NCBI RefSeq assembly: GCF_902497995.1
Contig: NZ_CABVII010000040.1
Coordinates: 1-41,373, forward strand
Direction of reading: 5' to 3'
Length of the DNA: 41,373 nt
Source: Pseudomonas fluorescens
GTDB lineage: Bacteria > Pseudomonadota > Gammaproteobacteria > Pseudomonadales > Pseudomonadaceae
A program made the translations under genes and the position numbers. Shown here one piece after another: positions 24,340 to 32,498 of the stretch. How positions within the stretch are numbered: the first letter of the stretch is position 1; the number at the start of each line of letters is the position of its first letter. Under the pieces are notes generated by a model. The model was not told the DNA's origin. It was given only the letters and a program-made list of their open reading frames with translations, and did not search any database.

Positions 24340-25434
24340 CTAACGCGAGATCTTCAGCGCCTGTCGCGCCTTGTGCTTCTCCAGCGCCAGCTCGATCAAC
24401 CGGCTGACCAGCTCGCTGTAAGTCATCCCGGTGGCCTGCCACAGCTTGGGGTACATGCTGATGCGGGTGAAGCCGGGGAGCGAGTTGATCTCGTTGATCA
24501 GCACTTCACCACTGTCAGTCAGGAACACATCGACCCGCGCCAGCCCGGAACAGCCCAACACCTGAAACGCCTCGACGGCCAGGGCGCGAATGCGTTCACT
24601 GGCCTCGGTGCTGATCTTGGCGGGGACCACCACTTCAGCCGCCTGATCGTCGATATATTTACTGTCGTAGGAATAGAACCCGCTGCGCACCACGATCTCG
24701 CCACAACCGCTGGCGATGGCGTCCTCGTTGCCAAGTACCGCGCATTCGATCTCGCGGCCGCTGACGGCAGACTCGACCAGGACTTTTTCATCGAAAGCCA
24801 ACGCCAGTTCGATCGCCGCCACGTACTCGGCTTCATCGCTCACCTTGCTCACACCCACGGAAGAGCCCTGGTTCGCCGGCTTTACAAACAATGGCAGACC
24901 AAGCTTGCCCTGAACGTCGGCGAACCCGGTGCGCGCCGCCGTGGCGCGGGTCAGGGTCACGAACGGCGTGACCGCCAGGCCGGCATCACGCAGCAGGCGC
25001 TTGCTGATGTCCTTGTCCATGCAGACCGCCGAACCGAGCACATCGGAGCCGACGAACGGCAGATCGGCCATGCGCAGCAATCCCTGCAGGCAACCGTCTT
25101 CACCCAGGGTGCCGTGGACGATCGGGAAGATCACGTCGACATGGCCCAGCAGTTCCTGACTGGAGGTTTCGACCAATTGCTGGCTGGCCTTGCCCGGCAC
25201 GACAGCCAGTTCCCGATTGGATTGGTTAAGAGCGATCAGGGCAGGATTTTCCTGGTTGAGCAGGAAGTTCGACGGATCGTTAAGGTGCCAGTGGCCTTGC
25301 TTGTCGATACCGATCAGCACCGGTTCGAAACGCGAACGATCCAACGCATCGACAATATTTTTCGCCGACTGCAGCGACACTTCGTGCTCGGCCGAACGGC
25401 CTCCGAAAATAATCCCCACCCGCAGCTTGCTCAT
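24340..25434 (-). CDS. ddlA: D-alanine-D-alanine ligase, DdlA type
   Basis: This ATP-grasp ligase makes D-Ala-D-Ala for peptidoglycan precursors. The 364-aa protein has the N-terminal VGIIFGGRSAEHEVSLQSAKNIV, PIVHGTLGEDGCLQGLLRMADLPFVGSD, the ATP-grasp segment LPLFVKPANQGSSVGVSKV and the metal/substrate region NEINSLPGFTRISMYPKLW. Length and the inserted segments fit the DdlA rather than the shorter DdlB form found in cell-division clusters. AAGGAG lies 6 nt before ATG 25434. The neighbourhood is accessory, so this is probably a second Ddl besides the one in the mur cluster. Confidence 0.95.
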   Translation of the reverse strand: MSKLRVGIIFGGRSAEHEVSLQSAKNIVDALDRSRFEPVLIGIDKQGHWHLNDPSNFLLNQENPALIALNQSNRELAVVPGKASQQLVETSSQELLGHVDVIFPIVHGTLGEDGCLQGLLRMADLPFVGSDVLGSAVCMDKDISKRLLRDAGLAVTPFVTLTRATAARTGFADVQGKLGLPLFVKPANQGSSVGVSKVSDEAEYVAAIELALAFDEKVLVESAVSGREIECAVLGNEDAIASGCGEIVVRSGFYSYDSKYIDDQAAEVVVPAKISTEASERIRALAVEAFQVLGCSGLARVDVFLTDSGEVLINEINSLPGFTRISMYPKLWQATGMTYSELVSRLIELALEKHKARQALKISR

Positions 25435-25463
25435 TCCAGACTCCTTAGCGATTGGCCATCCGA

Positions 25464-26777
25464 TTACACAACGCTCGCGGCCGGACAACTGGCGACTCGC
25501 GGCATCCGCGCGCCGAAATACGCCGCGCTGCTCACGCCGACCGCGCCCATCACCACGCTGAAAATCACACAGATCCACGGACTCCATGGCATCAGACCGA
25601 TCAACAGCAGCGGTGTGATACTCGCCCAGGCGGCGTAGGCAATGTTGTAAGTGAAGGAGATGCCCGAGACTCGAATCCGCGCCGGAAACAGGCTGACCAT
25701 CACCGACGGCACCGCGCCCACCACCCCGCAACAGAGGCCGGCCACGGCGTATGCCAGACCGATCCAGCTGCCACCGCCGATCAGGCAGGTATAGAGCACG
25801 CCGATGCCCAACGGCAGCAGCAGGCTATAGAGCATCACAGTGCGCCAGGCGCCGAAGCGGTCAACGAGCAGCCCGGCGAGTACACAGCCGATGTTAAGGA
25901 AAACGATGCCCAGCGCACTCAGGGCGAAGGTATGGCTGGCCGTCATGCCAAAGGATTTCTGCATCATGGTCGGGGTGATGACCACGAACACCACCACCGC
26001 CGAGGTCAGCACGCACGTGAGGAGCATCGCCGGCAGCATGGCCAGGCGATGTTCACGCAAGACCGTGCGCAGCGGCAGTTCGACCGCGGCATCGCGCTGG
26101 GCCTGCATGGCCATGAACACCGGGGTCTCGCTGAGCCAGCGACGCAGCCAGACGCCAATCACACCAAACACGCCGCCCAGCAGGAACGGATAACGCCAGG
26201 CGTAATCAAGGATTTCCGCCGGGGTGAACGCCTGGGCGAGAAAAGTCGCCGTCAGGGCGCCGATCAGATAGCCAAACGTCAGGCCCGCCTGCAGGAAACC
26301 GAGGGCATAACCTCGATGGCCCACGGGTGCGTGCTCGGCGACGAACACCCAGGCGCTCGGCACTTCCCCGCCGACTGCGGCCCCCTGCAGGATTCGCAGG
26401 GCCAACAGCAGCAGCGGTGCGAAATAACCGATTTGCGCGTAGGTCGGCATGATGCCGATCAGCAGGCACGGTAGCGCCATCATCAGGATGCTCAGGCTGA
26501 AGACTTTCTTGCGTCCCAGCCGGTCGGCGAAATGCGCCATCAGTATCCCGCCCAAGGGCCGCGCCAGATAACCGGTGGCGAAAATCCCGAAGCTTTGCAA
26601 CAAGCGCAGCCATTCGGGCATTTCCGGCGGAAAGAACAGTTGGCTGAGGGTCAGCGCGAAAAACACGAAAATGATGAAGTCGTAGATTTCCAGCGCGCCA
26701 CCCAGGGCTGCAAGGCCCAGGGTCCTGTAGTCGGAGCGAGTGAACGGCGCCGGGCGCGAATCGGTGTTGGCAGTCAT
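25464..26777 (-). CDS. MFS transporter, metabolite:H+ symporter (MHS) family
   Basis: The 437-aa inner-membrane protein has about 12 membrane segments with the MHS signature: ALEIYDFIIFVFFAL in helix 1, GYLARPLGGILMAHFADRLGRKKVF at loop 2-3, and LRILQGAAVGGEVPSAWVFVAEHAP in helix 4-5. Family members import organic acids and osmolytes such as citrate, alpha-ketoglutarate, shikimate or proline; the substrate here is not determinable. It is 29 bp upstream of ddlA on the same strand and may share its transcript. It is divergent from the AtoE-type carrier, with a 201-bp shared regulatory region. Confidence 0.92.
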   Translation of the reverse strand: MTANTDSRPAPFTRSDYRTLGLAALGGALEIYDFIIFVFFALTLSQLFFPPEMPEWLRLLQSFGIFATGYLARPLGGILMAHFADRLGRKKVFSLSILMMALPCLLIGIMPTYAQIGYFAPLLLLALRILQGAAVGGEVPSAWVFVAEHAPVGHRGYALGFLQAGLTFGYLIGALTATFLAQAFTPAEILDYAWRYPFLLGGVFGVIGVWLRRWLSETPVFMAMQAQRDAAVELPLRTVLREHRLAMLPAMLLTCVLTSAVVVFVVITPTMMQKSFGMTASHTFALSALGIVFLNIGCVLAGLLVDRFGAWRTVMLYSLLLPLGIGVLYTCLIGGGSWIGLAYAVAGLCCGVVGAVPSVMVSLFPARIRVSGISFTYNIAYAAWASITPLLLIGLMPWSPWICVIFSVVMGAVGVSSAAYFGARMPRVASCPAASVV

Positions 26778-26844
26778 GAACAGAACTCTGGCACAGGTAA
26801 AAAACCAAGGCGCTTATGGTCTACGCAAATGCGCCAGCGGACAA

Positions 26845-26870
26845 CCCGTTAGACCAAAGTCCAATACGGG
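26845..26870. promoter_or_regulatory. Dyad in the divergent MHS/AtoE intergenic region
   Basis: CCCGT (26845-26849) and ACGGG (26866-26870) flank TTAGACCAAAGTCCAAT. From memory, similar GACCAAAGTC sequences lie before acetate and alcohol metabolism genes controlled by LuxR-type response regulators in pseudomonads. That link is unverified. Confidence 0.25.
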
Positions 26871-26978
26871 TAAAAGTTCGTCACAAAAAAAGGTCGATTG
26901 AATTACTGTTGGCAGCTGTTCAGACGGGCCTGTGCGGCCCTGAAGACCTCAAAAAACATAAAAATCCGAGGTACTCCC

Positions 26979-28397
26979 GTGGCCGCAGATATCGAAGATA
27001 GCCGCTCTGCCCGTTTTGCCCTGCGCTGCTCAAGCTTTGCCGAGCGCTGGTTCCCCGACTCCTGGGTGTTTGCCGCACTGGCGGTGATCATCGTCGCCGT
27101 GGCCACCATGGCCATGGGCGCCAAACCCACCGATGCCGCCATGGCCTTCGGTGACGGTTTCTGGAGCCTGATCCCGTTCACCATGCAGATGGCCTTCGTG
27201 GTGATCGGCGGTTACGTGGTCGCCAGCTCGCCACCGGCGGTGAAACTGATCGACCGCCTGGCGCGCATCCCGAAAAACGGCCGCTCTGCCGTGGCCTGGG
27301 TCGCGCTGATCTCCATGGTCGCGTCGTTGCTGAACTGGGGCCTGTCGCTGGTGTTTGGCGGTTTGCTGGTGCGTGCCCTCGCCCGCCGTACCGATCTGAA
27401 AATGGATTACCGCGCCGCCGGTGCCGCCGCCTATCTGGGGCTGGGCGCAGTGTGGGCCCTGGGCCTGTCGTCGTCCGCGGCGCAATTGCAGGCCAACCCG
27501 GGCAGCCTGCCGCCGTCGATTCTGTCGATCACCGGGGTGATTCCGTTCACCCAAACCATCTTTCTCTGGCAGTCCGGCGTGATGTTGCTGGCGCTGATCG
27601 TGATCTCGCTGATCATTGCCTATGCCACCGCACCCGGCCCGAACTCCGCCCGTGATGCCCAAGCCTGCGGCATCGACCCTAGTTTCAACCTGCCGCCGCT
27701 GCAACCGCGCACCCGCCCCGGCGAATGGCTGGAGCACAGCCCGTTGCTGACGATTTTGCTGGTGCTGCTGGCGGCCGGCTGGCTGTTCCACGAGTTCTCG
27801 ACCAAACCGGCGATCAGTGCGATTTCCGGGCTGAACACCTACAACTTCCTGTTCATCATGCTCGGGGCCCTGCTGCACTGGCGCCCGCGCAGCTTCCTCG
27901 ATGCCGTGGCCCGCGCGGTGCCGACCACCACCGGCGTACTGATCCAGTTCCCCTTGTATGGCTCGATCGCCGCGCTGATGACCACCGTCAAAGGTACGGA
28001 CGCCCAGACCCTGGCCCACCACATCTCGACATTTTTCGTCAGCATCGCTTCCCACGACACCTATGCGCTGTTGATGGGGGTGTACTCGGCGATCCTCGGT
28101 TTCTTCATCCCGTCCGGCGGCGGCAAGTGGATCATCGAAGCGCCCTACGTGATGCAAGTGGCCAACGACCTGAACTACCACCTGGGCTGGGCTGTGCAGA
28201 TCTACAACGCCGCCGAGGCCCTGCCCAACCTGATCAATCCGTTCTACATGCTGCCACTGCTGGGCGTACTGGGGTTGAAGGCACGGGACTTGATCGGATT
28301 CTCGTTCGTGCAGCTGCTGGTGCACACGCCGCTGGTGCTGGTACTGCTGTGGGCGCTGGGGACGACGCTGACGTACACGCCGCCCGTGATGCCTTGA
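26979..28397 (+). CDS. Short-chain fatty acid transporter, AtoE family
   Basis: This 472-aa inner-membrane carrier belongs to the AtoE family, which imports short-chain fatty acids such as butyrate or acetoacetate. It has about 10-12 hydrophobic segments and wording shared with E. coli AtoE: RWFPDSWVFAALAV, FGDGFWSLIPFTMQMAFVVI, LNWGLSLVFGGLLVR and the conserved FIPSGGGKWIIEAPYV. The GTG at 26979 has GAGG 8 nt upstream and begins the conserved sequence, so I reject the upstream ATG at 26898. It stands alone, with no atoDAB-like genes beside it, and ends in a strong terminator. Confidence 0.92.
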   Translation: MAADIEDSRSARFALRCSSFAERWFPDSWVFAALAVIIVAVATMAMGAKPTDAAMAFGDGFWSLIPFTMQMAFVVIGGYVVASSPPAVKLIDRLARIPKNGRSAVAWVALISMVASLLNWGLSLVFGGLLVRALARRTDLKMDYRAAGAAAYLGLGAVWALGLSSSAAQLQANPGSLPPSILSITGVIPFTQTIFLWQSGVMLLALIVISLIIAYATAPGPNSARDAQACGIDPSFNLPPLQPRTRPGEWLEHSPLLTILLVLLAAGWLFHEFSTKPAISAISGLNTYNFLFIMLGALLHWRPRSFLDAVARAVPTTTGVLIQFPLYGSIAALMTTVKGTDAQTLAHHISTFFVSIASHDTYALLMGVYSAILGFFIPSGGGKWIIEAPYVMQVANDLNYHLGWAVQIYNAAEALPNLINPFYMLPLLGVLGLKARDLIGFSFVQLLVHTPLVLVLLWALGTTLTYTPPVMP

Positions 28398-28406
28398 CGC
28401 AAAAAA

Positions 28407-28435
28407 GGGCCGATATTTCCATCGGCCCACTTTTT
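28407..28435 (+). terminator. Rho-independent terminator after the AtoE-type gene
   Basis: Stem GGGCCGAT/ATCGGCCC with a 6-nt loop, then AC and five T residues; an A tract precedes it. Confidence 0.9.
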
Positions 28436-28506
28436 GTTCAGTCCAGTCTGTTTCAGTATGTGGGGCGCCCGAAGCCATGGGCCCACACGCTGAAAAGGAT
28501 CTGAGC

Positions 28507-29685
28507 ATGTTCAAACTCGCAGGACTCACCCTCGCTACCCTCGCCCTTACCCTAAGCGCCGCCGCCCATGCCGATGTCGACCTGAAGCTGGGCAGCACCG
28601 AACGCGTCACCCGCCTGTTCGCTTACCCCAACAACTGCAACGTCATCTGTTTTCGCAACTGGACGCTGGAGCAAACCGTCGAGCATTACCTGAGCCAAAG
28701 CGTCAAGCGCGATGGTTACAGCACGGCGACAGTGCGGGTCAAAACCGATAACGATCAGCTCTACGCCGAAATCAGCGGGGTGCCCGACGGCTATGAGAAA
28801 CCGTTGGCGGCGCTGCTCGACGCTGGCGATCTGGCCTACACCGGTGCCAGCAAGTTGAATGCCGACGGCAAGTGGGCCTTTAGCTGGAATCTGTTCCTGC
28901 CATTGGGCATGGCCCTGGAAAACCGCAAGAGCGTCGAATTGCTGCACTTTCCGCCGGACTATTCGCTGACCCAGGCTCAGGATTACCTCCGGTCTGCCAC
29001 CACCGATCGCTGGGCCACGCTGCTCACCGACAACGGCATCCCCGCCGAGCAGACGCCGGGTTACCAGACCATCATCGACATCGCTCCGATTGCCGCGCCG
29101 TCCAGCGCCGGCAAGGACCTGGAAGGCGTCTACGACTACTTCAAGGACTACCAGACCACCATGGTCAAAGACGTGAGCCAGAACACCAGTGGCGCGACAT
29201 TGCCAATGGTCGCCTTTGGTGCGCCGGTGCGTAACTGGATCAAGCAGCAGTATGGCCCGACCGTAAACGTTCTGGGGCTGGCGACCATCAGCCCCAGCGA
29301 AGGGGTCAAGGTGCCGGTGCTGGGTTCCAACCACCCGAGTTACATCTGGTACGCCGCCAATCCGGACAGCTACACCGGCGACGATGCCCAGGCCCAGGCG
29401 GACGCCATGGGCCTGAAAGTCATGGGCCAGGATTTGAGCGCCGCCTGCTGGCAGGCCGGGATGGGCAGCAAACCGGGCAGCGACCCGAATGTTCAGTTGA
29501 AAAGCTGCACCCAGACCTGGCAAGTGACCCGCAAAGAAAAAACCTGCGAGCTGTTCTACACCTCGATCCGCAACCTGACGCCTGAACAAGCCGTGGCCAA
29601 ATGCGCGACGACCCCGATCAAGTCCCAGCTCACACAGCTCAAGGTCCCTGCGTCTGTGAGCACGTCCCCTGCGCCGAATCTGTAA
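28507..29685 (+). CDS. Secreted protein of unknown family
   Basis: I do not recognise this 392-aa protein. It begins with a clear Sec signal peptide (MFKLAGLTLATLALTLSAAAHA), cleaved before DVDLKLG. The mature part is soluble-looking and carries six cysteines: a NNCNVIC pair near the start and four more in the last third (SAACW, KSCTQ, KTCEL, AKCAT). That pattern suggests periplasmic disulfides. AAGGA lies 7 nt before the ATG at 28507; an in-frame ATG at 28477 is possible but would spoil the signal peptide. It has its own transcription unit after the AtoE-type terminator, and a hairpin follows it. I would not assign a function. Confidence 0.82.
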   Translation: MFKLAGLTLATLALTLSAAAHADVDLKLGSTERVTRLFAYPNNCNVICFRNWTLEQTVEHYLSQSVKRDGYSTATVRVKTDNDQLYAEISGVPDGYEKPLAALLDAGDLAYTGASKLNADGKWAFSWNLFLPLGMALENRKSVELLHFPPDYSLTQAQDYLRSATTDRWATLLTDNGIPAEQTPGYQTIIDIAPIAAPSSAGKDLEGVYDYFKDYQTTMVKDVSQNTSGATLPMVAFGAPVRNWIKQQYGPTVNVLGLATISPSEGVKVPVLGSNHPSYIWYAANPDSYTGDDAQAQADAMGLKVMGQDLSAACWQAGMGSKPGSDPNVQLKSCTQTWQVTRKEKTCELFYTSIRNLTPEQAVAKCATTPIKSQLTQLKVPASVSTSPAPNL

Positions 29686-29695
29686 ATGATGGCCG

Positions 29696-29731
29696 GCTTT
29701 CCCGCGTGAGCCATGGCTGACGCGGAAAAGC
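29696..29731. terminator. Hairpin between the secreted protein gene and can
   Basis: GCTTTCCCGCGT (29696-29707) pairs with ACGCGGAAAAGC (29720-29731) with one mismatch, and the loop holds AGCCATGGCT. It lies between convergent genes and could act in both directions. Confidence 0.6.
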
Positions 29732-29744
29732 GCGCTTTTAACCT

Positions 29745-30389
29745 TTACAACGCCTCGACCGGACGCAGACGGTACTGCGGCGGCAACTGCTCGAAACCGC
29801 TGATGGTGGCGTTCAGGCTTTTCCAGCGACCGTCCTTGATGCCATAGATGCAGCCGTGGATCGACAGTTTCTGCCCGCGGTGCCAGGCGTTTTGCACAAT
29901 GCTGGTATGCCCGACGTTCGCCACTTGCTGGATCACGTTGAGTTCGCAGAGACGATCGACCCGCTCCTCTTCGGTGGGCAATTTGGCGAGCTCTTCGCGT
30001 TTTTCATAGTACAGGTCGCGAATGGAACGCAGCCAGCCGTCGATCAGGCCCAACTGCCGATCCTGCATCGAGGCGCGCACGCCGCCACAGCCATAGTGGC
30101 CGGTGACGAGGATGTGTTTGACCTTGAGCACGTCGACCGCGTACTGGATCACTGACAGGCAATTGAGGTCAGTGTGCAGCACCACGTTGGCCACGTTGCG
30201 GTGTACGAAAAGATCGCCCGGCAGCATGCCGACGATTTCGTTGGCCGGCACCCGTGCATCGGAGCAGCCGATCCACAGGTATTCCGGTGTTTGTTGGCGA
30301 GCCAGCTTGGAGAAGAAGTCCGGATCTTCCTGCTTGATCGCTTCGGCCCAGCGTTCGTTGTTATCAATCAGATCTTGTAATTCGTTCAT
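29745..30389 (-). CDS. can: Beta-carbonic anhydrase
   Basis: This 214-aa zinc enzyme interconverts CO2 and bicarbonate, supplying bicarbonate for carboxylations. The zinc and catalytic motifs are visible: CSDARVPANEI (Cys and Asp-Arg dyad near residue 42-45), a second block with the His and Cys ligands in GHYGCGGVRA near 98-101, and HRNVANVV between them. The length is normal for proteobacterial Can. It ends the convergent block after the secreted protein gene. No cotranscribed partner is evident. Confidence 0.96.
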   Translation of the reverse strand: MNELQDLIDNNERWAEAIKQEDPDFFSKLARQQTPEYLWIGCSDARVPANEIVGMLPGDLFVHRNVANVVLHTDLNCLSVIQYAVDVLKVKHILVTGHYGCGGVRASMQDRQLGLIDGWLRSIRDLYYEKREELAKLPTEEERVDRLCELNVIQQVANVGHTSIVQNAWHRGQKLSIHGCIYGIKDGRWKSLNATISGFEQLPPQYRLRPVEAL

Positions 30390-30557
30390 GCAATGAAGCC
30401 TCGTGAATGATGCGCTGATTTGACAGACAACCGTCCGTCGAGGTCACGCGCGAGATGCAGATTGCCGATGATGCATATTACCGGTGTTCCAGCCCGGCGG
30501 AATTCTGAGGAGCCCAGTGGGTCCACTGTAGTAAGGCCCACAGTATGAGGAATTACC

Positions 30558-30962
30558 ATGACTGATACACGACGTCCGTTCGATGCGGCGCAACCCGAGC
30601 CCATTGACGACAACGAAGACCGCATGGGTTCGATGCGTGAGCTGGATTTCGATGAGGAAGAACCGAGCGCCAAAATCGGTGACAAGTTGCCGGAAGCGGA
30701 GCGCGCGCGACTGATGCCCCGGCAACGCGTGCGGGAAGCCGGGATGACCGGGGGCTCGACCGATGACCATGAATCCACCGACGACGACATGAGCCCTGAA
30801 ACATTGATCCGCGAAGACGGTGCGCGGGATGCTCGTGAAGCCGGTGAAGGTGGCCAGGCGGATTGGGATTTGAGCATTGTCGATGAAGACGATATTGGTG
30901 GGGGCAACGGGCTGGATGAAGAGGAGATGGCGCGGCGGGATCCGATGGATGGTAAAACTTGA
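30558..30962 (+). CDS. Acidic, probably disordered conserved Pseudomonas protein
   Basis: This 134-aa protein is very rich in Asp, Glu, Gly and Arg and almost lacks hydrophobic runs, so it is probably intrinsically disordered. It starts MTDTRRPFDAAQPEPIDDNE. A conserved-looking middle (MTGGSTDDHESTDDDMSPETLI) and tail (DLSIVDEDDIGGGNGLDEEEMARRDPMDG) recur in pseudomonad homologues I remember, often annotated serine kinase/phosphatase. Nothing in the sequence supports that enzyme name. GAGG precedes the ATG. An inverted repeat (GTGGGTC/GGCCCAC) lies just upstream and a REP pair just downstream. Confidence 0.8.
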   Translation: MTDTRRPFDAAQPEPIDDNEDRMGSMRELDFDEEEPSAKIGDKLPEAERARLMPRQRVREAGMTGGSTDDHESTDDDMSPETLIREDGARDAREAGEGGQADWDLSIVDEDDIGGGNGLDEEEMARRDPMDGKT

Positions 30963-30985
30963 TTCTCTGGCGCCTGACAGGACGC

Positions 30986-31076
30986 CTTCGCGGGCAAGCC
31001 CGCTCCCACAGGTTTAGCGTCGATCACAATTTCGGTGGACGACACAACACCTGTGGGAGCGGGCTTGCCCGCGAAG
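30986..31076. repeat. REP pair (REPIN), subtype GTGGGAGCGGGCTTGCCCGC
   Basis: Perfect 28-nt inverted arms at 30986-31013 and 31049-31076. It separates the acidic-protein gene from the convergent rimI and comes within 10 bp of the rimI stop. Confidence 0.93.
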
Positions 31077-31086
31077 CTTTCAAAGC

Positions 31087-31539
31087 TCAATCGACCAGGG
31101 TGCAGGCCATGACCACCGCATCTTCGCGCCCGCCCACTGCCGGGTAATAATCCCGGCGACGACCAATCTCGTTAAACCCATACCGCTCATACAACCGAAA
31201 TGCCGACCGGTTACTGTCGCGCACTTCCAGAAAACACTCCCGCGCCTCGGCCTTGCAGGCAATCGACATCAGATGCTCCAGCAGCGTCAGACCCAGGCCA
31301 CGGCCCTGATTCTCCGGCTTGACGGTGATGTTCAGAAGATGCGCTTCATCGAGAATGATCTGCACCACACCATGACCGACCTGCTGCTGCCCTTCGAACA
31401 TCAGCCAGATCTGATACTTGCCCAGGCCATCGAGAAAAATCCCGCGAGTCCAGGGATGGCTATAGGCCGCGAATTCGATTTTCAGTACAGCGTCCAGGTC
31501 CGCCTCGGTCATCGGGCGGAACGATACAGCGTCACTCAT
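31087..31539 (-). CDS. rimI: Ribosomal protein S18-alanine N-acetyltransferase
   Basis: RimI acetylates the N-terminal alanine of ribosomal protein S18. The 150-aa GNAT protein has the acetyl-CoA loop VKPENQGRGLGLTLLEHLM (about 76-95) and the later LEVRDSNRSAFRLYERYGF block with the conserved Asn and Tyr. It starts 8 nt inside the end of holD (31532), so the two are translationally coupled. The same holD-rimI pairing exists in E. coli. Confidence 0.95.
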   Translation of the reverse strand: MSDAVSFRPMTEADLDAVLKIEFAAYSHPWTRGIFLDGLGKYQIWLMFEGQQQVGHGVVQIILDEAHLLNITVKPENQGRGLGLTLLEHLMSIACKAEARECFLEVRDSNRSAFRLYERYGFNEIGRRRDYYPAVGGREDAVVMACTLVD

Positions 31540-32311
31540 TGGGTTCTTTCCAGCGCGCCATCAGCCGACGCATGGCTTGCCAGACATCAGCCTTACGCTG
31601 TGGCTCTTCCATTAATAATTCCAGGCCCGGCAGGGCCCAGACCGAGCCCAGGCCTTCGACCTGGAGTTCACGGTTGAATGCCTCGGCATTCGCTTCACCG
31701 GCAAAACGTATCGCTGGCAGGCCGATCAGCCACAGGCAGACGCACGGGGCGTCTTCCAGCCGGGCCGAGAGAAAACCTTGCACGAAATCACGGGCGGCAT
31801 CCGGGCCCTGATCCATGGTGCCGCGGGCCAGCAGCGGCCAGCGCACCGGCTCGCCGACGATTTGCGGGCTGTCCGGCAGACCGGCGGCGCGCAGCATGTC
31901 CTTGAGCAGCAGATAGGCAGGATCCCGTGCCTGGAATGTTTCGCCTGTGGGTAACTCCACCAGCAACAGGCAGCGACCGGCCCGCAGCAATTGCAGGGCG
32001 AAACGTGGCGGCGGCACGATCGGCGCCCTGATCGCGACCGGGGCGGCCTCTTCTTCGACCTTGGCGTTGGTGCGCGTGCTGGCCAACGATGGCCGGGGCA
32101 CCTCGATCTTTACCCGTTCGGCAGGTTTGACCCTCGGTGCCACGGGTGGTTCAGCCACAGGAACCGGCGCAACCGGGGCGACGACCAAGGGCTCTGGCGT
32201 TTCCAGGAGCTCGGGCCGCGAAGGCGCAGCAAAGGGCAATTCGGTGCGCGGCAGCCAGTTGACGACCTGCATGGCGGCCAAATAAGCGCGGCGACGGGAC
32301 TCGATAAGCAA
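31532..32311 (-). CDS. holD: DNA polymerase III psi subunit, cryptic pseudomonad form
   Basis: Psi bridges the clamp loader (through chi) and SSB-coated DNA. In pseudomonads the psi gene is hard to recognise: it was identified biochemically as the gene before rimI and is longer than E. coli HolD. This 259-aa protein fits. It has a short N-terminal block (ESRRRAYLAAMQVVNWLPR), a proline/valine-rich linker (about 35-75) and a C-terminal globular part (about 95-259) with LLRAGRCLLLVELP and VWALPGLELLMEEP. The only open start before the conserved N-terminus is TTG at 32309-32311; an ATG at 32272 would drop that block. A perfect DnaA box lies just upstream. Confidence 0.82.
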   Translation of the reverse strand: MLIESRRRAYLAAMQVVNWLPRTELPFAAPSRPELLETPEPLVVAPVAPVPVAEPPVAPRVKPAERVKIEVPRPSLASTRTNAKVEEEAAPVAIRAPIVPPPRFALQLLRAGRCLLLVELPTGETFQARDPAYLLLKDMLRAAGLPDSPQIVGEPVRWPLLARGTMDQGPDAARDFVQGFLSARLEDAPCVCLWLIGLPAIRFAGEANAEAFNRELQVEGLGSVWALPGLELLMEEPQRKADVWQAMRRLMARWKEPNE

Positions 32312-32323
32312 AGGTCGGCCACT

Positions 32324-32332
32324 TGTGGATAA
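32324..32332 (-). promoter_or_regulatory. DnaA box upstream of holD
   Basis: TGTGGATAA is the complement of the strict DnaA box TTATCCACA. It sits 13 bp before the holD start in the divergent holD/mksB region. Confidence 0.55.
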
Positions 32333-32434
32333 CTAAAAGTGCAGGGATTCTACCGCCCTTCGCTGAAGATCGCCCGCGCTGTTGATCGATAGTCTTTCCA
32401 CCTATGAAAAAAAGCGACAGCCCATCCCGAGAAT

Positions 32435-32463
32435 GATTTGCATCGGCCCCGATGCAGTACAAT
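32435..32463 (+). promoter_or_regulatory. mksBEF promoter with a palindromic candidate operator
   Basis: GATTTG (32435-32440) and TACAAT (32458-32463) are 17 bp apart. The spacer contains an exact dyad, GCATCGG (32440-32446) and CCGATGC (32449-32455), separated by CC. This placement suggests repressor control. Confidence 0.5.
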
Positions 32464-32498
32464 CGCGGCTTTTAATCGTCAAACAGCCGGGCATCCCG

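Noticed and set aside
27030..28610. Antisense ORF opposite the AtoE-type gene (526 codons)
   Set aside because: It lacks any domain and crosses a strong terminator; the plus strand encodes a clear membrane carrier.
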